Assembly (NCBI RefSeq): GCF_000321225.1
Contig: NW_004450581.1
Span: 1,338,565 to 1,402,564, forward strand
Direction: 5' to 3'
DNA: 64,000 nucleotides
Source of the DNA: Odobenus rosmarus divergens
Lineage: Eukaryota; Chordata; Mammalia; Carnivora; Odobenidae
Shown here one piece after another: positions 46,425 to 57,835 of this stretch. A program made the translations under genes and the position numbers. The number at the start of each line of letters is the position of its first letter. Position 1 is the stretch's first letter. The notes under the pieces are model-generated. The model worked only from the letters and a program-made list of their open reading frames with translations. It had not been told where the DNA came from and did not search any database.

Positions 46425-46700
46425 AGCTTTGGAGACAGACAGACCTAAGTTTGTCTCTGCTTTGTTTTGTTTTGAATGCAGTGGACACACAGTGTTACAT
46501 TCGTTTTCAGGTGTAGGACACGGTGACTCCACAAGTTTATACGCTATGCTATGCTCACCACAAGTGTGGCTACTAGCAGACAGACCTGAGTTTGAATCTC
46601 GGCTGTGCCCCAACCCACTGGAGGACCTCAGCTATGTCATCAGGATTAACCAAGATCATTTGAATGGCATTCCCTGATACTTGTAGGTGCTTAATAGTCA
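46425..46700 (+). repeat. MIR split by a small L1 insertion
   Basis: GGAGACAGACAGACCTAAGT on the left; GAGTTTGAATCTCGGCTGTG and TTGTAGGTGCTTAATAGTCA on the right are sense MIR. Confidence 0.6.
46454..46574 (-). mobile_element. Severely 5'-truncated L1 3' UTR insertion (~120 bp)
   Basis: TTGTTTTGTTTTGAATGCAG, ACACAGTGTTACATTCGTTT and ATGCTCACCACAAGTGTGGC are the antisense carnivore L1 3' UTR. It sits between two copies of AGACAGACCTRAGTTTG (about 46437-46453 and 46578-46594). Confidence 0.75.
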
Positions 46701-46767
46701 TTTCCAGGGGAAGAAAACCTATGAAATAATCTAAGATTGTGCCAAAGCACATGCTCTTATACCTTAG

Positions 46768-46973
46768 TTTTTTTTTTTTTTATTTTTAAAAAGATTTTAT
46801 TTATTCATTTGAGAGAGAGAGAGAGAGAACAAGTCGCGGGGGGGAGGGAGAGGGAGAAGGAGACTCCCCGCTGAGCAGGGACCCCCCCCCGCATGTGCGG
46901 CTCGATCCCAGGACCCCAGGATCATGACCGGAGCTGAAGGCAGACGCTAACCAACTGAGCCACCCAGGTACCC
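46768..46973 (-). mobile_element. Can-SINE
   Basis: Antisense copy ending GAGCCACCCAGGTACCC. Duplication CTCTTATACCT at 46754-46764 and 46974-46984. Confidence 0.95.
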
Positions 46974-46984
46974 CTCTTATACCT

Positions 46985-47763
46985 CATTTTTATAATCATG
47001 ATGTTACCTGAGATTCTTTAGTTTTTATAGGAGATAACTCATCCAAAAATCTGGATAACACATCATTAAAGTAGGACAAATTAAGTTTAAAAAACAAAAC
47101 TTTGTTTCTCCTTCATGAAATCTCCCATGGACAGTGAATTGCAAAATTCCGTGCCCGGCAAAGATTTGCATCCCCTGAGAATGGGTGTGTTTCCTCCTTC
47201 CTAATATGAGGCTATCATGGCTCATTGTATCTCGTTCTTCTTCCCCGGCTACCGGCCAATTTGAAATACAGTTTGAGCATCTTTGTTGATCTCTTTTTCT
47301 GAGCTCCTATTTTCTAGTTCAATTTTTTATTCTTTCTTTATCTGTGTTATTGGAGTAAGCCACCTCAAATCCTTTGTGACTCAGGCAGGTATAAATAACT
47401 AATGGGTGTAAATAGTCAAATGAATGGAAGGCTGGGGAGGCTGGACGGATGATGGTGGGGCTGGAAAGGGACCGGAGGGCGGTGCTGGCTGGGGCAGCTG
47501 AGAAGGCATCCTCACGGACTAATGAGGCTCCAGAAGGAGTTGAGGTGTTAGTTGGGGGGGCATCAGCCCTTCACTTGCCTGTGTCATTCCTGCTCTAAAA
47601 AGAAGCCGGCATTGGAGAACAGGACCTCACATCACGTGGAATCATCACCCTCCCTCTTTTGTCCATCCCATGCAGGAGACTGAGGTCCAAAGAAAGAGGA
47701 GGGAGTTGTTTTTTAAAATTATATTAAAGCGGTACATATACATATTTTAAAAAGGCAAATAAT
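46985..47763. other. IQSEC2 intron 1, unassigned
   Basis: No exon, RNA or named repeat recognised. Confidence 0.4.
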
Positions 47764-47874
47764 GGGGCGCCAGACTGGCTCAGGCAGTAGAGCATATGAC
47801 TCTTGATCTCGGGGGTTGTTGGGTTCGAGCCCCACGTTGGGCGGAGAGATTACTTAAAAATAAAATCTTTTTTT
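47764..47874 (+). mobile_element. Short tRNA-Lys-like SINE
   Basis: A tRNA-Lys-like head of about 78 bp (box A TGGCTCAGGCAGTAGAGCA; box B GGTTCGAGCCCC; end CACGTTGGGCGG) is followed directly by AGAGATTACTTAAAAATAAA, without the CT-rich region of ordinary Can-SINEs. AAAAGGCAAA occurs before (from 47750) and after (from about 47876). Not a functional tRNA gene: the acceptor stem does not pair and it has a retroposon tail. Confidence 0.88.
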
Positions 47875-48045
47875 AAAAAAGGCAAAGAGTACACAAAGAC
47901 CTGTGTAGTAAAAAGCTGGTGTCTCCCTGTCCCCCCCGCTTCCAGCCCCCAGAGGTGACTGCTTTTACCATTTAGGTTTTCTGGTGGCGATTTCCTATCT
48001 CTAAATAACATGCTTCAATGGTTATTTCTTCATTTATCAACTTTA

Positions 48046-48246
48046 TCTTTTTTAAACATTTTATTTATTTATTAGAGAGAGCGCGTGAGAAAGAGGGAGA
48101 TCACAAGCGGGGGGTGGGGGAGGGTCAGAGGGAGAAGCAGACTCCCTGCTGAGTAGGAAGCCCAATGCGGTGCTCCATCCCAGGACCCTGGGATCATGAC
48201 CTGAGCCGAAGGCAGACGCTTAACCAACTGAGCCACCCAGGCGCCC
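48046..48246 (-). mobile_element. Can-SINE
   Basis: Antisense copy ending TGAGCCACCCAGGCGCCC. Perfect 17-bp duplication TTCATTTATCAACTTTA at 48029-48045 and 48247-48263. Confidence 0.97.
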
Positions 48247-48263
48247 TTCATTTATCAACTTTA

Positions 48264-48959
48264 AACATTATCTACTGACTTCTTTCTACTAGGACAAATG
48301 AGGATTTAGCTTATTTACAACACCTGACTGTTTCTCTCCCTCTCAGATTGTGATAGTTACATTACCACTTTGGTTCCCCTGTTAGTTACCTTTGTAACTT
48401 TATTAAGTGGTGTTTTAAACTGCGGTTTCCTATTCCATCCATTTTCCACAGTATCTCTTCACCGCTTGGTCTGTAAGACCTAGTTATTAGGGTCTCATCC
48501 TTCCCTCCGTCTCTCCTCCACCCTTGCACCTCCCACATTCTGTGCTCCGTAGTTTTGCATTCCGCAAGGTTGATTGCATTTGCATCCTATAATAATTAGG
48601 TCTTCGGTGCTTTATCAAGACAAATTGATTTTAAAAGTTGACCACCAATACACCGTGTTTATGTGCTTATGACTATAATTGCACCTCAGTTTCCACAGTC
48701 CACTGTCGCAACCACTGTACTCCCAGGAAGGTTTCCTAGCATCAAGAGCAAATGAATTTTCCTTTCTTATGCTCTACAACATGGTTCAAAATCATACCAC
48801 TGTTTACATGGTTTTATATTTGGGACCAGGACTTTCTTTCTACCTTGTTTGCTCGCTTGCTCACTTATGTTGTTACTGTTGTGTGGAGTTCCTTGAAACT
48901 GCAGGAGAATCATAGCATATCTTCTGGGGACAATTTGCTTAGAGATTTCTAGAAGAAGG
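48264..48959. other. IQSEC2 intron 1, unassigned
   Basis: AT-rich and probably old repeat sequence in part, but I cannot name it. No exon recognised. Confidence 0.4.
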
Positions 48960-49110
48960 GTTGTTTTTTTTTTAAACATCACACTGAAATATAGATAATA
49001 TGCATACAGAAAAGTGCTCATATCACAAATGAATAGCTCGGTCAGTTTTTACAAGCCAAACACACCTATGTAACCAGCTCTGTAACCACCTATGTAACCT
49101 ATGTAATCAG
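48960..49110 (-). mobile_element. Old L1 3' UTR fragment (antisense)
   Basis: TACAGAAAAGTGCTCATATC, GAATAGCTCGGTCAGTTTTT and CACACCTATGTAACCAGCTC follow an L1 3' UTR type. Confidence 0.6.
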
Positions 49111-50494
49111 TTCAAGGTCTGTTTTCCGTTCACCCGACCTGGTACTCAGTGAGTCCATTCAATTGGATGCCTTTTATCTTTTCTTACATAATTTCTTTGG
49201 TAGTTTCCTCCCCTTTGTTTTCTCTGTTTCCTCTTTCTGAAATGTCCGCTAGTTAGACGTGGAACTACCCGGATCGATCCTCGAGGCTGCCTGTCTTTTC
49301 TCTCATACTTTCTATTTTATAGTTTCTGAGTGAGTTAGGAGAAAGTCTGATTGAGATGTCTGTATATCCAGGCTGGCTTGTCCACTTGCTGGCTTTATTT
49401 TAGGTGAGCCTCCAGGGGGCTGGCTGTTATAATGGGTGCCCCCTAAATTCCCGAATGAAAAGCATTTCATTCTGGGTACTCCAGCATGCCCCTGGGTACC
49501 CTAATTCATCCCAGATAGTTTAATTCCCTTAGCCAGGAGCACTCTGATATTTTGCGATACCAGGCAGCTTGGGTTCTGGATTTGGGAGTTAGAGGAGCAG
49601 GGGAGAATTTCATGTACTTACCTTCAGCGCGTCCCCCCGCCCCCTGTTTTCAGATCCTGATCATTTCTGCCCTTCCTCGGACCTACCATCTCTGAGTCTG
49701 GAGTCTCTCTGGGCCTCTGCTGGCCCGATTGGCTCCCGCCCTGGCTGCAACCCCCTGAGCGGTGTCCCTGGCTCTCCTTCAACTATGAACACTCTTCTCT
49801 TTGTTGTTGTTGTCGGTTTTTTTTTTTTTTGGCTTCCAGAAATTTGTTGAAATCTCTCATCCATTGATACTGCTCTCTTCCATCCCCTTCACTGTTATGA
49901 CTTCATACCTTATTTTATTTTTCACATTCATTTTAGTGGGCTCCTGGGAGTGCAGCCCAGCCTCCTTTGCTTAGGCAGTGAGAGCAGGTAGGTCAGAGTT
50001 GGGCCCCTAGCGCGCAGGAGGGGGCTTTGAGGCTGAGCTGAGGCTTCTGCAACAGGGAGCTGCTCTGAGCTGCTCCCCCTCCCACCCACTCTCCTCCCCA
50101 TCATGGCTGAACCTCCATCCCTCTGCCTCTAGCAGAGGGAGGCAGGAAGGGAGGGCTGGAGAGAACCAGTTCCATTTTCCTTTTCTCTCTCCCCCCCCTC
50201 CTTTTTTTTTGTCATAATGCTGAGCTGATCTGGGCTGCAATACCTGTGCCTAACTAACCCCACCTTCCCTTTCTGGTGCTCCCCCTCTGACCTTGAATGA
50301 TTTTTTCTTCCAGAAGCACATCCCCCCCCCCCGCCCCGAATGCTCACTGGTGGGGGGGCGGGCTTGGGCGGCTTGGGCGGCTTGGGCTGCACTGTGTGTA
50401 GGGGAGATTGGAGCCAGGTGAGGGAGAGAGGCCAAGCTCACAGGCTGGTATGGGAGATGAAGTGCCACTTAGCTCTGACTTGACAGAAGGAAAC
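49111..50494. other. IQSEC2 intron 1, unassigned
   Basis: Contains (GTT)n/T-run at 49801-49830, several C-runs (50188-50196, 50324-50338) and a three-unit GGGCGGCTTG repeat at 50362-50389. No exon or named repeat. Confidence 0.45.
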
Positions 50495-50720
50495 CACAGC
50501 TGTAGCAGTTAAAAGCATTGGTTTTAAAGTCAGACCAACCCAGACTTGAATCTCAGCTCTACTGCTCATTAGCTATGTAACTCTAGGCAAATCACATCGC
50601 TGCCCTGAGCCTGAGTATTCACATCTACACAATGGCAAGAAGAATAACCATCTCGCCCAGCTGTCAAGAACCTAACACAAGCCCCAAACCGTCGTAGGTG
50701 CTTAATAGTCACTTTATTCT
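50495..50720 (+). repeat. MIR
   Basis: AAAGTCAGACCAACCCAGAC, TGAATCTCAGCTCTACTGCT and GTAGGTGCTTAATAGTCACT are sense MIR over nearly full length. Confidence 0.82.
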
Positions 50721-50789
50721 TTTTGGATTACTAGAAGGCAGAACATGCTAAAGACCAAATAAAGCCTGCTTGACAGGAAGGAGCATGAG

Positions 50790-50925
50790 GTTGGGGAAGC
50801 AGCATTTGACCTTATCACTCCCAGGGCTGAGCGCCCCAAGGGCTCCCCAGAAATTATAGGACAGTACATTGTTGCCTGGTATTCAAGGCTCTTTGCTGCA
50901 GTCTCTGCCTGTCTTCTTTTTAAAA
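50790..50925 (+). repeat. L2 fragment
   Basis: AGGGCTCCCCAGAAATTATA and TGCCTGGTATTCAAGGCTCT resemble the L2 3' region. Confidence 0.4.
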
Positions 50926-50936
50926 TAAAAATGTGA

Positions 50937-51128
50937 GGGGCGCCTGGGTGGCTCAGTTGGTTAAGCGACTGCTTTCGGCTCAGGTCATGATCCTGGAGTC
51001 CCAGGATCGAGTCCCGCATCGGGTTCCCTGCTCGGCAGGGAGTCTGCTTCTCCCTCTGACCCTCTTCCCTCTCGTGCTCTCTATCTCTCATTCTCTCTCT
51101 CTCAAATAAATAAATAAAATCTTAAAAA
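50937..51128 (+). mobile_element. Can-SINE
   Basis: Sense full-length copy. Duplication AAAAATGTGA before (50927-50936) and after (about 51129-51138). Confidence 0.95.
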
Positions 51129-51138
51129 AAAAATGTGA

Positions 51139-51969
51139 AGTGGCACTTGCCTCGTTATTTCCCGAGGAAGAAATTTAAAAAGTGATAGCCAACTATTTCC
51201 TTTGAAGTATGCAGCCGTCTTCATCATCATCCTCAGCATCCTTGGCCTCCCAGAACTTGTTCAAGGAGTAGTGGTGATCAAGGACCATGGGAAGAGAAAT
51301 CACCAGCAAAAGGTTAACGGGCAGCCGAAATTGCCATGGCCTTCATTTTGCATCCCTGCCACCATCTCGGCCTTTGACGTCGGGTGGATCCATTGCTGAA
51401 AGTGGTTTCATTATCCAGCAAGCTTTCTGATTTGTCCAGTGATTCATCTGGTTGTTCTCTCTTATTAACCTTTATGAGATTTTCTTGCATGTCACCATTC
51501 TGTCATCCTCCTGACCTCTCTACCTGCCTCTGTGTCATTTCCAGGTCTGATTCTGGGCTCAGATGGGTCCCCTAGGCAGGAGTCTTCTTCTCCAGCTGAA
51601 TTATCTTTCAAAAGGTTTTTACAGTCACTTTTCACATTGTAATGATTTAGGTGGCTCTTGAACTTGAAAGGTATCTTTGCCTCTCCCCGAGGGCTTTTCC
51701 ATTCCCTGGCCATCATCACATGTAAGTCTTTACACCATTTGTGGTCTAGGAAAGCTCTTGTGTACCCCTTTTGGTCAGGCCGTGGCTCCACTCATCTCTC
51801 TAGCCACGGTCTGCCCTTCCTGACCAGTACTCAAGTTGGATTGAACTGTCTAGGGTTCCCTAAGCATAGTGGACTTCTTTGTGACCCCATGCCTATATTC
51901 TGGCTATTTTATTAGCCAAGAATGCCTTTTTACACCTAAGTAGCAGATTATCTACCTAACTGTAGAAGA
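51139..51969. other. IQSEC2 intron 1, unassigned
   Basis: An open stretch at 51202-51399 would encode a hydrophobic leader (AAVFIIILSILGLPELVQG) but has no ATG, no recognised homologue and no splice context. I do not call it a gene. Confidence 0.4.
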
Positions 51970-52150
51970 ACATCTTCTCTGTTCACCTTGTTCTAGGTAC
52001 TTGGACACAGTGAACAAAACAGATAAAATCTCTGCCCTGCGGAGCTGATATTCTAGTGTGTATATGTCAGAGGGCAGGGGCAGAAAAGAAACAAGAAGAT
52101 ACAGAATATGTCCTATAGAGGACAGGGCTATGGCAAAGAATAAAGCTGGG
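51970..52150 (-). repeat. L2 LINE (antisense)
   Basis: CACAGTGAACAAAACAGATA, TGCCCTGCGGAGCTGATATT and CTATGGCAAAGAATAAAGCT follow the antisense L2 order. Confidence 0.6.
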
Positions 52151-52184
52151 CAGGGGCATGGGGAGTACAGAAGGCCCCGTCAAC

Positions 52185-52445
52185 TCCACCATAACCAATA
52201 TTTGCATGACAATTATTAAGCAGCCTTTCCTCATTTAAGCCCTTTCCAATGTTATTACATATTCTTTACAACCACAATCCTTCCAGCAACTCTATTGGAT
52301 TAATATTATTGTTATCTCCATTATACTGAGCAGCAAACGGAGCCTCACAGATGTAAATCACATAGTTACGAGGGGCAGAGCTGTGACTGAGGCCTAGGCC
52401 TGTCTCACCCAAAGCCTGTGCTCGTAACCACTAGGCCATTCTGTC
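52185..52445 (-). repeat. MIR
   Basis: ATATTATTGTTATCTCCATT (about 52304), GAGGGGCAGAGCTGTGACTG and GTGCTCGTAACCACTAGGCC are antisense MIR over nearly full length. Confidence 0.8.
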
Positions 52446-52449
52446 CCCA

Positions 52450-52612
52450 GCAAGCCTCACCACAACCCTCTAAAGTTGGAATTACTATACCTATTTTATA
52501 GTTGGGGAAACTGAGGTTCAGAGAAAGGAATGGACTCATTCATGGTCGCACAGCAAGTAAGTGGATTTGAACGCAGATCTGTCCACCTCTCAGTGTTAGG
52601 CCTTTCTATAAA
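52450..52612 (-). repeat. MIR
   Basis: GTTGGGGAAACTGAGGTTCA and GTCGCACAGCAAGTAAGTGG are antisense MIR. A second copy directly beside the previous one. Confidence 0.75.
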
Positions 52613-53284
52613 CCCTGAGGCCTAAGGACCTATGGACTTGCCTACCTCTACTTCTGCAGGGCCCAGGCAAGGTACCAGCTGAGGCCCTTGGCCCTCCCCC
52701 CTTCTCTTCCCACCTGTGGTTCATATAGAACCTTGAGATATATGTGGACTCTCCAGGCCACATCAAAGCCCTGCCTCCCTCCAACTTCCCCTTGGCCACC
52801 CGTTGGGCCTAGCAGGTGGACCTGGATAAGACCACACAATTCTTGCAAATAAGCTCAAGAGATACAGGCAGGGAATTCTGGGGTTCTGGGTACCTGGAGT
52901 GCAGTCTAGAAGACAGAGGACCAAAGATCCTGATGGTCATATTCCCTTGGCCCCACAGACCCTTTACCTCATGGAGAGGGGCATTTGAAGTTTGGGGCCC
53001 AGTGTAGGGGCCTCTGTTTCCCAGCATGGCCTATGGTGTTGCGATTTGTAAGAAGCTAGACTCCAAGATCCTCCTCCTTTGGCTTCCTGAGCTAGGTCCT
53101 GCTTTTGCAGTGAGAGGGGGTGGTGGTCCGTGGGCCTGAGTCTTCAAGGGCTCTGGACGGTGGAGAACAGAGCCTTCCTAGCAAGCACTGTTGGGCCTGC
53201 ACACAGACTCTTAGGTGCCCCTCACAGTGTTTTCTCCATAGCATTCTCAGGACATTTACCTTCGTTTCTTAGGAGCCTTTTAAA
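52613..53284. other. IQSEC2 intron 1, unassigned
   Basis: No exon, RNA or named repeat recognised. Confidence 0.4.
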
Positions 53285-53590
53285 AAATTAGACATTTAAT
53301 GCATTCTGGCATTAGAAAATGTCGAAGAACTCGGAAAAGTAGAGGAGAAAAACATTGACCCGTAATTACAGCACACAAAGGCAGCCACTGTGAGCATTTG
53401 GTGTATTTCCCTTGTTCTTTTTATTCTTTTCATATAGCTGAAATGATACAGCACATACAAGTTTTTCTTGCTTCTTTTCACTTGAGCGTTTCCCCCATGT
53501 AATTGCATATTCTTCACGAACATTATTTTTAACAGCAACTGATATACCATAATGTACTTAACCATCCTCTGAATGTAGGGCATAGAAGCT
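53285..53590 (-). repeat. Old dispersed repeat, same type as 3241-3470
   Basis: AAAGGCAGCCACTGTGAGCA, TTTGGTGTATTTCCCTTGTT and CATAGCTGAAATGATACAG style wording is shared with the copy near 3.3 kb. Family not assigned; strand is nominal. Confidence 0.4.
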
Positions 53591-53739
53591 GGGCCCATTT
53601 TTCCACGGCTTTAGATCATGCTGCAGTGGGCAAGCGTGTGCATATAGCTTTTAGGGAACTTGCAGCTTTTAGGGAACTGGCCTTGGAGAGGAACAATCAT
53701 CTTCAGCTTATTTCCCTTTCTGGATGGTCCCTCTGGCTG

Positions 53740-54095
53740 GGTCTGATTCATTCTGGTAGTCATTCATTTATTCATTCATTCCATCACTGCATAGTGGCTC
53801 TGTACCTCTGTGGGCCAGACCCCGAGATCTGGGGGGGGGGCGGGGGGCAGGCGTGACTAAGTCACAGCCCCAGACCGCCAGGGGCTCCCAATCTCTAGGG
53901 AGAGTTGGGCATGGAAATGGACACTTTCAGAACAGTTTGATTGGGGCTGTGATGGAAGCAAGAAAGGGACACTGCGGGAGAACAGAGGAGGGCCTCCTCA
54001 TCCAGCCTGGAGACATTAAGATAAGCTTTCTGGAGGAGGTCTTGCCTAAGTGAGTCATGGAAGATGAATAGGAGTTGGCTGCAGTAAGAAGAGGA
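53740..54095 (-). repeat. L2 LINE (antisense)
   Basis: ATTTATTCATTCATTCCATC, GGGGCTGTGATGGAAGCAAG and TTTCTGGAGGAGGTCTTGCC follow antisense L2. A G-rich tract (53830-53847) lies inside. Confidence 0.6.
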
Positions 54096-54800
54096 ACTTC
54101 CTGTTAAACATAATGAGTTGAATAAACTTATTTATCTCTGCTGTTCCCCAAATCCAACTGAAATATGAGTAAAGAAATAAAAAAGGTAGAAACACACAGG
54201 GTCCAGGATGCTGACCAGAAGTAAATTATTACATCCAGAGAGCCCAAGAAATGCTTAGGATTCAGAGGTGCTAGGAACCACAGAAGGCTGGGTGAGGTGT
54301 GGAATTGAAAACAGGGAGAATATTGAAAGTCTGTGAACAGACCCTCTCGTCCCCACCCTGGCCTCATCTAGCGAGGGACCTCCCCCCGCCACCACCAAGC
54401 CCCATCTCTGCAGATGGGGGTTGATTCTTTGGAGAAATTGAAGTTAAGAAGCCCTGGGATTGGGGATACCAGGCACAATGAAGGGTGGGATGAAACAGGG
54501 TTGTAAGAAAAGGGATCTCCATCCTCAAACAGTGGGACCCCAACCTCCCCCCACTCTCCTACTGCCAGGACACCAAAGTCAGGAGCATACAAGAGAACAA
54601 AGTAGTCTTCTCTGAGGATACCGAAAGGCTCTAGAAAAAGGTCTCCAAATGATGACATGTGGGAGTCTTTCAACAAAAGAACAGGTTTCAGCCCAGCAAC
54701 TGTAGTGAAGCCCACCACTTGGCAAGCTCCGTCTATACACAGAGCTTCCCATCTGCTTGTTAGTGTCATGGGAACCAATCACCAAGGATCACCAGCCAAG
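54096..54800. other. IQSEC2 intron 1, unassigned
   Basis: The 136-codon antisense open frame at 54368-54778 is not a known protein and may be part of an old LINE. Confidence 0.35.
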
Positions 54801-54859
54801 GACCCTTAAGATAGGTATATTTGATTTTATGTACATTAAACCCCAGTACAACTGACATT

Positions 54860-54901
<42 letters not shown>

Positions 54902-55960
54902 GTAAGCCTTAGGTAGCTAGAGATGATCAGATAGTACAAGGGTATTTGAACCTATAAGAGTGACCAAAAAAGCAAGCAAACAAACAGAAAACAAAGGAAC
55001 TTGGAAGGAACAGAGGTCAGGATGGAGGAGAAGAAACCTGGGAAATTAAAGATAGTGAGAGTCAAAATAAAGATTTCAGCGAGAAGGATTAGAAAATAAA
55101 AGGAGACAAAATATCCCAGGAAGCAGAATAACAAGACAAAGAAATAGACAACAGAAGAGAAAAGATGAGAAAATGGGAGGATCAGTTGAGGAACTCCAAC
55201 ATCCAACAACAGGAGTTCCAGAAATAGAGAGTGGAGGAAACAGCAGGAAGGAAGTGATCAAAGCCAAAATACAAGAACATGTCCCCGAACTGAAGGAATG
55301 AAAATCACACTGAGTAACCAGCAAAATAAATGATAAAAAGACCCACACCAAGGTATCCCTGTGGAATTCCAAAATACCAGGGATAACAAGAAGATCCTGA
55401 AAGGTTCCAGGAAAAAAAAAAACAACATATCATGCACAAAGGATCAAGAAAGTGAATGGCATTGGATTTCTCAACAGCAACACTGGAAGCTAGGAAACAG
55501 TGGAGCAGTGTTCTCAAAATTCTGAGCAAACATAATTTCCAACCTCTAGAAGGCTATACTCAGTTGAATTATCAGTCAAGGCGGAGGGTGTAAGGAAGAC
55601 ATTTTCAGAGAGATGAGATCTAAAGATTTTATGTCCCAGGCCTCTTTTCTCAGGGGGAGTACTGGAGAATGTGCTCCAGCAAAATGTGGACATAAAGTCA
55701 GAAAAAAGGCCAAGGGATCTAGGAAACAGGAAATCCAACGCAGAAGAGAGGTGGAAGGAATCCCAGAGTGATGGGGCGGGGACAAGATCCTCTGTGCACC
55801 CTTATGCAGGTCTAGAGAGCACACAGTCTGAATTGCAGTCGGGACAATGTCTCGAAGGGAAGAAAAAAAAAAGAAAATCTGATGGATTATCTGGGGTGTC
55901 AAAAACACATTGAGAGGAGAAATGAACTGACAGAGTTTGGGGAGAACCGATCATAGATAT
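54801..55960 (+). repeat. Probable old L1/HAL1-type LINE
   Basis: CTATACTCAGTTGAATTATC, AAGACATTTTCAGAGAGATG and GGAGAATGTGCTCCAGCAAA match a common old LINE that I associate with HAL1/L1M but cannot fix. Purine-rich on this strand. Confidence 0.4.
54862..54899 (+). repeat. (AC)19 microsatellite
   Basis: An uninterrupted 38-bp AC run, the longest dinucleotide tract in the window and so probably polymorphic. Confidence 0.98.
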
Positions 55961-56074
55961 GAAGAAAACTAAGCAAGCAAAGTCATCATCACCATCACCA
56001 CCATCAACACCAGGGAAAAGGAAAAATTGTATGGGAAAGGAAATGTAGTTACAGCATATGCTATGGCGAGCAGG

Positions 56075-56204
56075 AGCAGGGGAGGGGAGGGAAGGGGAGC
56101 GGGGGGGCAGAGGAGCCTGATGAGGGACTCGACCCCAGGACCCTGAGATCATGACCTGAGCCGAAGGCAGGCACTTTTAAGGAACTGAGCCACCCAGGTG
56201 CCCC
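56075..56204 (-). mobile_element. Can-SINE, tail side truncated
   Basis: The antisense head ends GAGCCACCCAGGTGCCCC; the T-rich tail side is missing or replaced by a GGGGA-rich run. Confidence 0.88.
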
Positions 56205-56532
56205 GCGTGGGTTCTTTAGAAATGAGGAGGCAAATACCCGAAGAAGCAGTTTAAAGAGTTGAAGAGAGTGGGGGTTGGGTGTGGGAAGGGGGTAGAGTGG
56301 GGAATTTGTGTTTTCTGTTATAATCCTCGAAGTCCCTGTAACTTGAAAATCTACATACATGTATTACTTTGGCAAAAAAAAAATTGTAAAAGGACACACA
56401 AGAAAATAAATTTCACAAGAGATTAGCAATATAGTATGAACATATACTTAGGAAATCTGAAAGTGAACTCAGAAAAAAATAACGTTGAAAAGGAGTTTCA
56501 TTCTGTTGAGATCCTTTTACAATTTGACTTTT

Positions 56533-56735
56533 ATTTATTTTTTTTCAAAGGTTTTATTTATTCATCTGACAGAGAGAGACACAGCAAGTGAGGGAACACA
56601 AGCAGGGGGAGTGGGAGAGGGAGAAGCAGGGCTCCTGCCGAGCAGGGAGCCCGATGCGGGGCTCCATCCCAGGACGCTGGGATCATGACCTGAGTCGAAG
56701 GCAGACGCTTAACAACTGAGCCACCCAGGTGCCCC
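56533..56735 (-). mobile_element. Can-SINE
   Basis: Antisense full-length copy. Perfect 15-bp duplication TACAATTTGACTTTT at 56518-56532 and 56736-56750. Confidence 0.97.
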
Positions 56736-56750
56736 TACAATTTGACTTTT

Positions 56751-57175
56751 TAAAACTATTTCATATATCACTTTAATACAATTAAAAGACCTAAAGAGGG
56801 GCAGGAGTTTTCCAGGTAGCAAATACCAGATGTGCTAGAAAAGTTGATGGGAGGGCAGAGTGAGATGGAGAGCTTTGGAGAGTTTGGGCTGGACAGGCAG
56901 GGAAGTCAGTTGGTTGGGGGGAGGGTGTTACTGAATACTTGAAGCAGGAGAACCACATCAGCTGATTTGCATTTTAGAGATGTTCCTTTAGCAGTGAGAA
57001 GGGGGTTCCCCATTGAAGAGACTTGCAGTTAGACAAGGTGACGACTAGGAGAGAGGGTGCCTGACTGCCCCAGGGCTGGTTCTCAGCTTTTCAAGAGACC
57101 TGTGAGATCCCTGGGCCAGGGTACCCACCTCTTTCTCCTCAGGGCACTGCTGGAAGGAGCCCTGTTCACAGTTGT
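56751..57175 (-). repeat. Probable L2 remnant (antisense)
   Basis: GGAGAGTTTGGGCTGGACAG, AAGCAGGAGAACCACATCAG and TGTTCCTTTAGCAGTGAGAA resemble antisense L2. Confidence 0.4.
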
Positions 57176-57190
57176 CTTCAAGCCTCCTTT

Positions 57191-57363
57191 TTTTTTTTTT
57201 TTTTTAAAGATTTTATTTATTTATTTGAGAGAGAGCATGAGCAGGGGGAGGAGCAGACTCTGATGAGCAGGGAGCCCGATGCGGGGCTGGATCCCAGGAC
57301 TCTGGGATCCTGACCTGAGCCGAAGGCAGATGCTTAACCAATTATGCCACCCAGGCGCCCCTC
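57191..57363 (-). mobile_element. Can-SINE
   Basis: Antisense copy with shortened CT region. Perfect 15-bp duplication CTTCAAGCCTCCTTT at 57176-57190 and 57364-57378. Confidence 0.96.
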
Positions 57364-57835
57364 CTTCAAGCCTCCTTTAAAAAAACAATCTACATCCATG
57401 GTAGATTTCTCCTTTCTGTTGGACATCTGAATTTTTGGACATGTTACTCAACTCAAATCCTGACTTGAAGACCTGTCTCTTTCGGGTAACTTTGCATGTG
57501 TCATTTCTGATGTATTTTATGCTTATTTAGCTCTCAGAGGACGGTCTTGTTTATCTAATTCCAGGTTCTTGGGGTGAGACGCCTTATTGTTTCCCCCAGA
57601 TACTGTTTACAGGTGGCTCAGAGGATCAAAACCAGAGGCAGGGAACCAGTCAGGAGGCGAGGGTAGAAACCCCAACATGGCAACTCAAGGGCTTACCTTC
57701 TTTTCCGTTATTCTGCCCTGTTATCCCCGTAAGTCCCCCAAAGGTTCAGGAATTTTCAATATTTTGCCATTTATTGTCCCATCTGCCGGATGGCTTCTTG
57801 TACCTGGAAGCAGCAGCGTCAAAATCTTCGGTCAG

